In this document: positions 1-9,092 of the stretch, in pieces | How positions within the stretch are numbered: the first letter of the stretch is position 1 | Layout: each line of letters begins with the position of its first letter | Assembly: GCA_002354205.1 (NCBI GenBank) | Contig: DELD01000011.1 | Location: forward strand, 15,277-79,276 | DNA from: Micavibrio sp. UBA2705 | Lineage (GTDB): Bacteria > Pseudomonadota > Alphaproteobacteria > Micavibrionales > Micavibrionaceae | Length of the DNA: 64,000 nucleotides | Direction of reading: 5' to 3' | Translations under genes and position numbers: made by a program | The notes under the pieces: model-generated | Database searches by the model: none | Seen by the model: the letters and a program-made list of their open reading frames with translations, nothing else | What the model was told of the DNA's origin: nothing

Positions 1-180
1 GGCGGCAGCACAGAAAAACCCGTCGGTTTAGTCTATTTCGGCTGCTGTAACACTAAAGATTGTAAGCTTTACACCGAAAAGAAAATCTTCAGCGGTAACC
101 GTCAAGACATTCGCACCCAAACAGTGTCATACGCACTTGATATATTGCTCCATAACATCACGATGCAACACCCCGCTTAA
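1..180 (+). CDS. cinA: CinA C-terminal domain (nicotinamide-nucleotide amidase), 3' end only
   Basis: Only the last 59 residues and the TAA stop are inside the window; the gene begins upstream. The visible part has the end of the CinA C-terminal amidase fold: GGSTEKPVGLVYFG followed by an F-S-G-N-R-x-x-I-R block and the closing helix ending in DILLHNI. Family knowledge: this domain (PncC) deamidates nicotinamide mononucleotide to nicotinate mononucleotide in pyridine nucleotide salvage. Whether an N-terminal MoeA-like domain is present cannot be seen. The next reading frame starts about 60 bases downstream and is broken. Confidence 0.85.
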   Translation, partial: GGSTEKPVGLVYFGCCNTKDCKLYTEKKIFSGNRQDIRTQTVSYALDILLHNITMQHPA

Positions 181-242
181 CGTTATGTTAATGCAACTCT
201 TGTATAAATATCGATATATTGAATTTTTAGACAAAGAGCAGC

Positions 243-877
243 ATGGCAACACTAAAAAACAGTTTTTCAAGCGAAGATGCAGCAAAACTTATAGAGATCG
301 CAAAGTTACCTGAAACCTATGAGGCAGCCCTTCAAAAAACAGGCAGTCACGAAACTGCGCTCGCGGCCATGCAAAGCAGCGCGCAGCAGCCTTAGCGGCA
401 GGTGAGGTTGTCTCAACAGGGATCTTTGACGACAACCCGAACATTAAACTAAATAACGTCTATTCTTTCGCACCACCAGGCTATGGCGACCAACAATATA
501 TAGACAGCTTTAACGAACGGGCTGAAGCATTAGGCGCAAATGCATGGACAATAGAGCTTCACGGCGATATCTTGCCCACTATCCTTACACCCAATGGCGG
601 CAATTATTTTACACAATATGATTATAATCAATTCGGGAATCGTGCATACCTAACCAATACAGAACACGGCATACAAATAAACGAGAACCCAAGCCCAGAG
701 GAACTTGCAGCCCTGCGCGCCGCCCCTACTGATGGCAATAATTATCACAACACAAAAAGCTATGTAGATGCTGTGCAGTCCGTAAAAAATATCGAACAGC
801 ATGGCCCACAGAATGAAGACAGAACAGCATTAATAAACATGTCAAACGCAGCGCCGCCGACAAGCTATGGAATGTAA
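243..877 (+). pseudogene. Frameshifted remnant of a class 3 lipase-like / alpha-beta hydrolase gene
   Basis: An ATG at 243 opens a 50-codon frame that stops at 393-395. The coding signal then continues in another frame, open from 323 and running without a stop to 877. The second part reads as the C-terminal half of a lipase_3-like hydrolase: ALAAGEVVSTGIF, then NVYSFAPPGYGDQ, then ELHGDILPTI. These match the family's pattern of a strand after the nucleophile elbow, a V-Y-x-F-x-P-P-x-x-G strand and a GD-I-x-P catalytic Asp loop. The nucleophile motif GxSxG is absent in both frames at the junction (the second frame has G-H-A-K-Q where G-H-S-x-G would be expected). A 101-residue ORF could start from a TTG at 572, but it would lack the catalytic core. 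I read this as a decayed gene. A sequencing error is the alternative. Confidence 0.6.
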
Positions 878-927
878 CGATTCCGCCAAGGTCAAGCATT
901 AACCCGCCCGTATTTCAAAATAAATAA

Positions 928-2130
<1,203 letters not shown>

Positions 2131-2172
2131 CCTAGCCCCTGATTAAAGATTTTACACCAATATAATATCTAC

Positions 2173-2209
2173 AAAGTAAGCTGAGTTTTAATAATTCAGC
2201 TTACTTTTT
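2173..2209 (+). terminator. Rho-independent terminator of ccrM
   Basis: A 12-bp perfect stem (AAAGTAAGCTGA paired with its complement at 2196-2207) with an 11-base loop runs into TTTTT. It overlaps the stop codon of the convergent gene at 2201, and its A-rich left side could also serve the opposite strand. Confidence 0.8.
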
Positions 2210-3112
2210 ATCTTTGGAGCCTTCGGTTTCATCACCGTCATCTTTTATACCGATAATACTATTACGGTTAGCCGTCGTATCAATCTGATCCCGCGGATTA
2301 ACTTTATAAAGCAAGAACGACTTGTCCTCATTAGCATAAATTTCAACGTTAACAACCTCACCATAAAACAAATGGCCACCACTTTCGGTTTTGCGTATAT
2401 AATCAAATATATCTATATCATAAAACGTGTAAGCAACACGCCCTTCAACGTCTTTATTGTAATTATTGTGACGCTGCACATATTCAATATATTTCCTCGC
2501 CTCAGCCTTCGGCACTGGCAGCTCTTTTAAAGTCAGCGGATACTTTAAACTTACCGCCACATCATTAAGTAAATACTGGCTGTAACTCTCAAGATAATTG
2601 CTATGTAACTCACAAGTCGGTTGTTGCCCACTATCAAACCGCTTAACTGGCAATAGCCGCACATTATCAAATTGCGTATCCTCAGATAAAGTAAAAGAAG
2701 ACGCCTCCTCATCAAAACGTTTCAAACCAATCGGAATACGCACTCGAATACGCCCTGGAAACATCTCATGATTCTCTTTTAAGAAGTCCTTATAACGCTG
2801 TTTAATCCGCGCCCACTCCAAATCATAATTCATGTAACGCTTAAAAAGCTTACAGTCATTTAACGCAATAAAGCGTAAAATATGCTGCTCATCTTCCAGA
2901 TCATAACCGCCGTAACGCCATAAAATAAATTCAAAATTTGTAAATGTGGGTTCTATATATTCATCGCTACGGTAAGGGATTTTATATTCAGAAGGGCCAG
3001 CATTTACATTTCGCGAGTTAATAGGCTCATTAGCCCCTCCTTCAGATGCAGATGCAAATATAAAAATAGCCATGAATAACACTGCTATGCGGAATACAAG
3101 TCTCGTAAGCAT
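2201..3112 (-). CDS. Secreted protein of unknown function (possibly DUF4852 family)
   Basis: 303 residues with a typical signal peptide: charged start, hydrophobic stretch VLFMAIFIFASASEG, cleavage near residue 25-28. The mature protein has no membrane segment. It is rich in Tyr, Arg and Asp/Glu, has two cysteines (in NDCKLF and PTCELH) that could form a disulfide, and ends in an acidic-basic tail (DDGDETEGSKDKK). It resembles what I remember of the DUF4852 family, but that is weak. It lies 10 bases downstream of mutY on the same strand, so it is probably co-transcribed with it, though a shared function is not implied. Export to the periplasm is the only role I can support. Confidence 0.6.
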   Translation of the reverse strand: MLTRLVFRIAVLFMAIFIFASASEGGANEPINSRNVNAGPSEYKIPYRSDEYIEPTFTNFEFILWRYGGYDLEDEQHILRFIALNDCKLFKRYMNYDLEWARIKQRYKDFLKENHEMFPGRIRVRIPIGLKRFDEEASSFTLSEDTQFDNVRLLPVKRFDSGQQPTCELHSNYLESYSQYLLNDVAVSLKYPLTLKELPVPKAEARKYIEYVQRHNNYNKDVEGRVAYTFYDIDIFDYIRKTESGGHLFYGEVVNVEIYANEDKSFLLYKVNPRDQIDTTANRNSIIGIKDDGDETEGSKDKK

Positions 3113-3122
3113 AAATCTCTAC

Positions 3123-4211
3123 CTATAGGATGCTGCGGACCTTACTAAATAAAGTCGGCAATTTTAAGCTGTCTAGCTGATCGTAATCTACCCAATTAGA
3201 ATCAATACTAGCAGATAATGATGTACCATTAAAATATTCAGCACTCACTTTAGCCACATATAATTTTAACTTAAAATGTGTAAACACATGGTCAACAAAT
3301 CTATGAGAGTCTAAAATATCTGTATATGCGTCCGCCCAATCATGCACTTCACCTGCATATAATGATGTCGTAGGGAAGCCGGACATCTGTGCCAAAAGCC
3401 CTTTATCTGGCCTGCGCTCTATTAGGATACGCGCATTATTATCATCACTTACAATAAAACAAATCGCTTCACGCTGCGGGACACTTTTTGGTTTTTTACG
3501 CGGTAACTCTAATGCATGGCCAGCAATTCGCGCCGCGCATTTTGTTGACAGCGGACACAAACCACACTGCACTTTTTTTGGCTGACAAACCGTCGCCCCC
3601 AAATCCATCAACGCTTGTACATAGTCTGATGGCTGCGGGTTCATTTGTTCATCACACATATATGGTTTAATCAGAGCGCTTAGCTCCTTCTTCGCTTCAG
3701 GCATATATGTTTGCACATTATGATAGCGCGCAAAGACACGCTCTATATTGCCGTCAATCGTTAAACGTGGTTGATTAAAAGCAATTGAACCTATCGCCCC
3801 TGCCGTGTATGGCCCGACACCAGCGAGACCCAACAAAGCCTTTTCTTCACGCGGCACATCGCCGTCATATTTCTCGACTATCTGCTGTGCGCATTTATGT
3901 AAGTTACGCGCGCGGCTATAATAACCAAGCCCAGCCCACATATCCATAACATCGACGCTCTCAGCCTTTGCCAAATCTGCGATTTCAGGCCATCGCCTAA
4001 TAAACTTTTCAAAATACGGCTTTACCGCAGTGACAGTCGTTTGTTGAAGCATAATTTCAGATAGCCAGACATGGTAAGGCTTCGCAGCCACGCCCTGACG
4101 CGCACGCCACGGTAATATACGTGCATTTTTATCATACCACTCCAAGATGGAATCATTAAACTGAACAATTTCTTGTGAATCAGATATACTATTCGCGTGA
4201 CTGGTTTTCAT
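3123..4211 (-). CDS. mutY: Adenine DNA glycosylase MutY
   Basis: Removes adenine mispaired with 8-oxoguanine, preventing G:C to T:A mutations. Visible features from ATG 4211 (362 aa): catalytic Glu52 in SEIMLQQTTV, helix-hairpin-helix LAGVGPYTAGAIGSIAF (129-145), catalytic Asp153 in TIDGNIERVFARY, and a 4Fe-4S loop C209-X6-C216-X2-C219-X5-C225. A C-terminal NUDIX-like domain (from about 245) recognises 8-oxoG. An in-frame ATG at 4289 would run 16 bases into the start of the divergent gene at 4274 and adds residues unlike MutY, so I prefer 4211, which leaves a 62-bp divergent promoter region. The mutY / DUF721 / dsbA / smc order is typical of alphaproteobacteria. Confidence 0.95.
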   Translation of the reverse strand: MKTSHANSISDSQEIVQFNDSILEWYDKNARILPWRARQGVAAKPYHVWLSEIMLQQTTVTAVKPYFEKFIRRWPEIADLAKAESVDVMDMWAGLGYYSRARNLHKCAQQIVEKYDGDVPREEKALLGLAGVGPYTAGAIGSIAFNQPRLTIDGNIERVFARYHNVQTYMPEAKKELSALIKPYMCDEQMNPQPSDYVQALMDLGATVCQPKKVQCGLCPLSTKCAARIAGHALELPRKKPKSVPQREAICFIVSDDNNARILIERRPDKGLLAQMSGFPTTSLYAGEVHDWADAYTDILDSHRFVDHVFTHFKLKLYVAKVSAEYFNGTSLSASIDSNWVDYDQLDSLKLPTLFSKVRSIL

Positions 4212-4273
4212 ATTTGTTCTAACTTGCAGATCTTGCAAAAAATTCAGATTATATTTTAAGGTGCTTTTATAGT

Positions 4274-4762
4274 ATGTCATTAGGGCCAAAACAACTCTCT
4301 TATGCCGTTTCGAAGGTCACACGTAAATCGTGTAGCAAGAAATTCATATCGCTTGGCCGCATCCTCGCCCATTGGGATCAAATCATGGGCGAAGAATTGG
4401 CGCAATACGCGCAGCCCGTTAAAGTCCAATACAGAAAGCCCAAAAATCGCCGCGAAAAACCATCTGCAACGCTTGAAATCGCTGCGGCGAGTGCGCAGGC
4501 AACATTGCTGCACTATCAAGTCGACCTTATATTAGAGCGCATTAACCGTATTTTCGGCGAACGCTGGATCACAGCCATTAAGTTTGTACATATTCCAGCC
4601 AACAGCTCAAAAAAACCATCTTTTAGAAATCAAAAACCACGGCTCTCCGTACAAGAAAAAGCAGAGCTAAACACTTGGCTAGAAAATATTTCTGACCCTG
4701 ATATGCGCTTGCGACTTGAAAGTTTGGGTCAGGCTATGCTAGTTGATAGGCACAGAAATTAA
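4274..4762 (+). CDS. DciA-like protein (DUF721)
   Basis: 162 residues with the DUF721 core: a helix with GRILAHWDQIMGEELAQYA (about 27-45), then strands ending in TLEIAAASAQATLLHYQ (about 66-82) and INRIFGERWITAIKFV. Family knowledge: DciA proteins load or activate the replicative helicase DnaB in the many bacteria that lack DnaC/DnaI. The long alphaproteobacterial version has a tail after the domain, here Lys/Arg-rich (about 110-128) followed by a helical end. It is divergent from mutY, and efp follows 41 bases after its stop. Helicase loading is inferred from the family; nothing in this sequence proves it. Confidence 0.75.
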   Translation: MSLGPKQLSYAVSKVTRKSCSKKFISLGRILAHWDQIMGEELAQYAQPVKVQYRKPKNRREKPSATLEIAAASAQATLLHYQVDLILERINRIFGERWITAIKFVHIPANSSKKPSFRNQKPRLSVQEKAELNTWLENISDPDMRLRLESLGQAMLVDRHRN

Positions 4763-4803
4763 AAAGCCAATATGCGGACATTTAAATATAAGGAAATAAA
4801 TGC

Positions 4804-5370
4804 ATGAAAGTTAACGCAAACACCTTACGTAAAGGCAACGTTCTTGATTATAATGGCCGCCTATGCGTTGTTGAAAAATACGAAATCATGACCCCTGGCA
4901 AGGGTGCATCTGTCATGCAAATAGAAATGCGCGACATTAAAACCGGAAATAAAGACAATGCACGCTTCCGTACACAGGAAACTGTAGAGCGCGTTCGCCT
5001 CGATCAGGATGATTATCAGTATCTGTATGCTGAAGACGATAGACACACATTCATGCACCTTGAAACATACGAGCAAATCGAAGTACCTGAAGACGTCATT
5101 GGCGCACCAGCACAGTTTTTGCAAGAAGGCATGACATGCGTAATTGAGCTATATGAAGGGCAGGCCCTAAGTGTAACAATACCTGATACCGTAAAGGTTG
5201 AAGTATTAGAAGCTGACCCAGTAATCAAAGGCCAAACAGCGACAACATCATACAAGCCCGCCGTCGTTACAGGCGGCATTAAAGTCATGGTACCACCGCA
5301 TATCGAAGCCGGCATACACATTATTGTTAAAACAGAAGATGCTAGCTACAGTGAACGCGCTAAAGATTAA
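4804..5370 (+). CDS. efp: Translation elongation factor P
   Basis: Rescues ribosomes stalled at polyproline runs by binding between the P and E sites. 188 residues, the standard length, with three beta-barrel domains. The modification loop reads MTPGKGAS with Lys33 at the place of E. coli Lys34, and the C-terminal block ends YSERAKD. A Lys at this position is the substrate for beta-lysylation by EpmA, and an epmA-like gene is in this window at 19078-20103. ATG 4804 follows AAGGAAATAAATGC, a good ribosome site. The gene sits between the DciA-like gene and an inositol monophosphatase and may be co-transcribed with both. Confidence 0.97.
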   Translation: MKVNANTLRKGNVLDYNGRLCVVEKYEIMTPGKGASVMQIEMRDIKTGNKDNARFRTQETVERVRLDQDDYQYLYAEDDRHTFMHLETYEQIEVPEDVIGAPAQFLQEGMTCVIELYEGQALSVTIPDTVKVEVLEADPVIKGQTATTSYKPAVVTGGIKVMVPPHIEAGIHIIVKTEDASYSERAKD

Positions 5371-5411
5371 ACATCAAAATAATAAAAATTGAAAAATAAG
5401 GAATTATACTC

Positions 5412-6212
5412 ATGGTGGCACGTTCCCCTACTCTAAACGTAATGATGCGTGCAGTTGAAAAAGCTGGCCGTTCACTTATCAGAGATTTCGGCGAAGTTGA
5501 AAACTTACAAGTCTCCGTTAAAGGCCCTGCTGACTTCGTTTCAGCGGCAGATAAACGCTCTGAACAAATATTACACGAAGAACTTACCAAAGCGCGCCCT
5601 GATTACAGCTTCCTTATGGAAGAAAGCGGTGAAGTTAAAGGTTCTGACGGTGAACACCGTTTTATCATTGACCCACTTGATGGGACATTCAACTTCCTGC
5701 ACGGTATTCCACATTGGTGTATTTCCGTTGCGCTTGAAAAAGGCAATGAAATTGTCGCGGCCGTGATCCTTGACCCAGTTAAAGACGAAATGTTTTCAGC
5801 CGATAAAGGCACAGGCGCGTTTTTAAGACATCGCCGCCTACGCGTATCCGCTCGTCGCGAGCCAAATGAAATGCTTATTACCTGCGGTCATCCAGGCCGC
5901 CAAAAGCAGCATTTCGATGCTTTCCATGCTGAAATGCGTATGGTTAATTCAGTCTACCCCGCTATTCGCCGTAATGGCGCAGCCGCTCTTGATATGGCTT
6001 ACGTCGCCGCAGGCCGCGCAGATGCCTTCTGGGAGCGTTTTATCCACCCGTGGGACATTGCAGCTGCAAGCCTGATCGTTAAAGAAGCGGGCGGCTTTGT
6101 GAAGGATTACACTGACCCTAAAGCCAACCCTGTTTACTCCGGCAACGTCATCGCAGGGCATGAACACGCCGTAAGTGAGATTAGCAGCCTTTTAAACAAG
6201 GCACATAAATAA
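5412..6212 (+). CDS. suhB: Inositol monophosphatase family protein (SuhB-like)
   Basis: Mg2+-dependent phosphatase of the IMPase superfamily, hydrolysing inositol-1-phosphate or related sugar phosphates. 266 residues, normal length. Metal-site motifs are visible: FLMEESGE (Glu of motif 1), IDPLDGTFNFLHGIP (D-P-L-D-G-T) and WDIAAASLIVKEAGG near the C terminus. SuhB in enterobacteria also acts in ribosomal RNA antitermination complexes; whether this one does is unknown. It begins 41 bases after efp with AAGGAATTATACTC before the ATG. The next gene starts 5 bases after its stop, so the two are surely one transcript. Confidence 0.9.
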   Translation: MVARSPTLNVMMRAVEKAGRSLIRDFGEVENLQVSVKGPADFVSAADKRSEQILHEELTKARPDYSFLMEESGEVKGSDGEHRFIIDPLDGTFNFLHGIPHWCISVALEKGNEIVAAVILDPVKDEMFSADKGTGAFLRHRRLRVSARREPNEMLITCGHPGRQKQHFDAFHAEMRMVNSVYPAIRRNGAAALDMAYVAAGRADAFWERFIHPWDIAAASLIVKEAGGFVKDYTDPKANPVYSGNVIAGHEHAVSEISSLLNKAHK

Positions 6213-6217
6213 GAATA

Positions 6218-7474
6218 ATGATACGCGCAGCCCTTAAACATATTCAGACATGCACACTGATGACTTTATTCAGTACAGCATTGGCTGCGCTTATTATCCT
6301 TGCTTTTCACCCCGCCTATGCTAGCGACGATAATGACAGCATTGATGGCTATGAACTTCCTTCAATGTTTGATGACGACATTAGCACGCCAATAGCCGAC
6401 CAATCCGGCGCAAAACCAAAACAAGCACCGAGCAACGCTCTCCCAAAGGTAACGCAGCAAGCAAAGCCACCGCGCCCCGCACAGAAAACAGCGAATAAGC
6501 CCGCCAATGTGGAATATGAAGACGCATTCAAACCACTTCATCACAACAACGCAGCGCCTACGCAAAAAGTAACACCGCGCAAAACAGCAAATGTCGCGCT
6601 CCCAATCCCCAGACCAGCAAGTGAAGCGCCGCAAAATAGCATAAAAGCCGACATTGCAAATACCGCGACGATTCCTGCCAAAGAGATGCCAAAGATACAA
6701 AGCGATGTAAAACCAGCAACCACGAACAAAGCAACAAATGTAGCAAAAGAAGAAATATACAAGCTATCAGAAGAATTATATGAACGCACAACCATTGCTG
6801 TGCTTCCAAAGCCCAGACCTACAAAAATTCTCGCGCGCAGTCAAACGGCAATCAAACGTAATATGCCTGCCGTTCCGCCAGTAACCGTCGCCGCCACACC
6901 TCTTGCGCAGCCAGACTTTGTTACGCAGCAAGGCAACGTTAAATCCATATCAAGAATAATGGCCTTAGAGGACGAGACATTAAACACAGAAACCGTCAAT
7001 AATGTAAGCAATATATCTATCGCGATGCAAGACCTTGAAGACCTTACCGCGCCACAAGCACAACCATTAGATGTCACCAAAGTTATTGAAGACTCTGAAC
7101 GCGCAGAAAACAACAAAACACAGCCTAAAAAACAGACAACTGAGCAGTTTGATACAACGCAGGCACATCACGCCACATTGTTTTTTGCTTTCAGCGAAAC
7201 TGAACTCGCAGATGAAATGAAACAAGAAATTGATACTGGTATATTGAAAACACTCGCCGATAAAGATGATATTCGTATAGAGATTCTATCCTACGCGCAG
7301 GCCGTTGATGACACCCCCAGTTCTGCACGCCGAGTATCTTTGGCACGTGCATTGGCGCTGCGCACTTATTTACTCTCCCAGAAAATCGATAGCCACCGTA
7401 TAGATGTCCGTGCATTAGGCAACAATACGAATAAATTGCCCGTTGACCGTATTGACGTTGAGTTAATTAATTAG
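6218..7474 (+). CDS. Exported protein with long disordered linker and C-terminal OmpA/MotB-like domain
   Basis: 418 residues. A signal sequence (hydrophobic core TALAALIILAFHPAYA, about residues 21-36) is followed by some 270 residues rich in Pro, Ala, Lys, Asn and Thr with little predicted fold, including short P-x-P-R-P repeats (PIPRPAS, LPKPRPT). The last 100 residues form an OmpA-like domain: LFFAFSETEL, then RRVSLARALALRTYLLSQKI, then IDVRALGNN. The domain keeps the R-x-x-x-L-A-R-A helix, but the usual T-D-S-x-G peptidoglycan loop reads SYAQAVDDTP, so binding to peptidoglycan is uncertain. It starts 5 bases after suhB and shares 4 bases with the convergent gene downstream. The likely place is the periplasm or cell envelope. 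Confidence 0.75.
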   Translation: MIRAALKHIQTCTLMTLFSTALAALIILAFHPAYASDDNDSIDGYELPSMFDDDISTPIADQSGAKPKQAPSNALPKVTQQAKPPRPAQKTANKPANVEYEDAFKPLHHNNAAPTQKVTPRKTANVALPIPRPASEAPQNSIKADIANTATIPAKEMPKIQSDVKPATTNKATNVAKEEIYKLSEELYERTTIAVLPKPRPTKILARSQTAIKRNMPAVPPVTVAATPLAQPDFVTQQGNVKSISRIMALEDETLNTETVNNVSNISIAMQDLEDLTAPQAQPLDVTKVIEDSERAENNKTQPKKQTTEQFDTTQAHHATLFFAFSETELADEMKQEIDTGILKTLADKDDIRIEILSYAQAVDDTPSSARRVSLARALALRTYLLSQKIDSHRIDVRALGNNTNKLPVDRIDVELIN

Positions 7475-7812
7475 AGAATCCCGATACCAAGCCTTGCTTT
7501 TAGTATACGTTTTGCACGCTCATCCTGCGCTTCGCGTATCAAAGCATCAATTTCTTCTGGCGTTTCATTTGCAAGAAAACTCTGCCTTGTGTCGTCACCT
7601 ATCAAGAAATACACATCACTTGCGTCACCGCAGCGCTCCTTAATTTCGTCGCGCTCTGCTTCAGTTTTGTAGCGCGCCTCAGCATATAAAAACTTATCTG
7701 CATCAATAAGGCGCGGCTTTAGTTTTCTTTCACCACCATCATTGCCATAGCCTTCATTTAGTGTGATTGTTGCTTTAAACAACGTTGATAAATCTATTTT
7801 TGCTTCAATCAT
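7471..7812 (-). CDS. Small protein of unknown family, paralogue of the upstream gene
   Basis: 113 residues, cytosolic by appearance (no signal or membrane segment), highly charged. The N-terminal third is strand-like (MIEAKIDLSTLFKATITL), the middle acidic, and the C-terminal third is a long helix ending DERAKRILKARLGIGIL. The neighbour immediately upstream on the same strand ends DERISRIQKARLQII and has the same general layout (LFxAxIxLx, a Tyr/Ala helix, a VYFL/VYYTY strand, a charged final helix). I therefore take them as a diverged tandem pair. They are 9 bases apart and probably one operon. The stop overlaps that of the OmpA-like gene by 4 bases. I recognise no domain. Confidence 0.6.
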   Translation of the reverse strand: MIEAKIDLSTLFKATITLNEGYGNDGGERKLKPRLIDADKFLYAEARYKTEAERDEIKERCGDASDVYFLIGDDTRQSFLANETPEEIDALIREAQDERAKRILKARLGIGIL

Positions 7813-7821
7813 TTTTTGTCC

Positions 7822-8127
7822 CTAGATAATTTGCAGACGCGCTTTTTGAATACGGCTAATGCGTTCATCCTCAGCACCTTTTATACGTTTTTTTATTTCG
7901 CATATATCTTCTTGAAAACTGCCTGCTGAATAATCCCCATCATAAGTATAATAAACATAGCTTAAGTTTTTACCTTTTTCGCGTGCATTTTCAGTTGCTT
8001 CGCCCTCAGCGTACAAATTATAATATTGCTTGATATCATTAACGTTAAAAACATGCTCACGAACACCGCTATCAATTTTCTGCGTTAAAATTATTTCCGC
8101 ACGGAATAAATCTGCTAAACCTGACAT
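7822..8127 (-). CDS. Small protein of unknown family, tandem paralogue
   Basis: 101 residues from ATG 8127, which follows AAGGAGTTTTTTT, a near-perfect ribosome site; an in-frame ATG at 8163 has none. Layout matches the next gene: MSGLADLFRAEIILTQ at the start, NVNDIKQYYNLYAEGEA helix, LSYVYYTYDGDY strand and a final charged helix ending DERISRIQKARLQII. No cysteines and no signal peptide. It is transcribed away from the dsbA-like gene, with 195 bp of AT-rich sequence between them that must hold both promoters. Function unknown. Possible readings include an inhibitor/partner pair or a subunit pair, but nothing in the sequence decides. Confidence 0.65.
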   Translation of the reverse strand: MSGLADLFRAEIILTQKIDSGVREHVFNVNDIKQYYNLYAEGEATENAREKGKNLSYVYYTYDGDYSAGSFQEDICEIKKRIKGAEDERISRIQKARLQII

Positions 8128-8322
8128 AAAAAAACTCCTTATATTTACATAGCCATAATGCATAAAACCAAAGTTATGTCAATATGAATTGAGATATTCA
8201 ACGGAATGTGTCCATAAAGTAAAAGTGACAAGCCTTTAACATTGCCAAGCAAAATCTATATTGCTAAATATAAACTATTCAAAAAAAATATAACACCAAC
8301 GGCAGAATGTAAGGAATCGAAC

Positions 8323-9072
8323 ATGACACCACAAAAGTTATTTATGGCCATTTTCGCCATAACCGCGCTAAGCCTCATCGGCTATTCAATTTCATCGCGC
8401 AGCGTCAACGCCGAAGCTGACGAAACAAAACCAGTCGCGGAAGCCACAGCAGAACAAGTTGAAACGGTTGTAGAAACAGTAGAAACAGCGGACGATAGCA
8501 CACAAGCACGTCCATCACCTGATGGCCTTGAGGCTTTCCCAGTAATTGCGCTCGGCGACAAAAACGCGCCTGTCTACCTAGTTGAGTATGCATCGTTGTC
8601 ATGCGGACATTGCGCTGACTTCCACAACACAATGCTGCCACAGATAAAAGAAGAGTTTATCGATAAGGGCCAGGTTTATATTGAGTTTCGCGACTTCCCA
8701 ACCAGCAAATCAGGCTTAGAAGCAGCCAAACTTGTACGCTGCATGGAACCAAAACGCCAATATAAATTCATGGACTTGTTATTCCAAACACAAGAAATGT
8801 GGGCATTCACAGAAGACAAGAAACCATTATTTCAGCACGCAAAACTTGCGGGCATGAATGATGAAGCCATTGAAGCTTGCCTTGCAGATACTGAACTTGA
8901 AGAAAAAATGCTTGAAGGCGTTAAAAAAGCGCAAGCGACATATAGCGTTTCTTCAACGCCGACTGTAATTGCGTTCCCGACAAACGAAAAAATCCAAGCT
9001 GTTAACAATTTCAAACTTGTTAAAAAGCAGATCCTTCGTGCACTGGAAAACGCAAAAGCAGAAAAAGAATAA
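8323..9072 (+). CDS. DsbA-like thiol-disulfide oxidoreductase (thioredoxin_4), membrane-anchored or secreted
   Basis: 249 residues from ATG 8323, preceded by AAGGAATCGAAC; an earlier in-frame ATG at 8242 gives an unconvincing extension. An N-terminal hydrophobic segment (LFMAIFAITALSLIGYSIS) is a signal peptide or anchor, followed by an Ala/Glu/Val-rich linker to about residue 62. The thioredoxin fold then has C94-G-H-C97 in YASLSCGHCADFH, a helical insertion with FQTQEMWAF, and the cis-proline SSTPTVIAF near residue 213. It should introduce or isomerise disulfides in the periplasm. This gene before smc is a conserved alphaproteobacterial arrangement. smc starts 20 bases downstream. Confidence 0.88.
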   Translation: MTPQKLFMAIFAITALSLIGYSISSRSVNAEADETKPVAEATAEQVETVVETVETADDSTQARPSPDGLEAFPVIALGDKNAPVYLVEYASLSCGHCADFHNTMLPQIKEEFIDKGQVYIEFRDFPTSKSGLEAAKLVRCMEPKRQYKFMDLLFQTQEMWAFTEDKKPLFQHAKLAGMNDEAIEACLADTELEEKMLEGVKKAQATYSVSSTPTVIAFPTNEKIQAVNNFKLVKKQILRALENAKAEKE

Positions 9073-9092
9073 CCAAGAATCATCAATATTAG

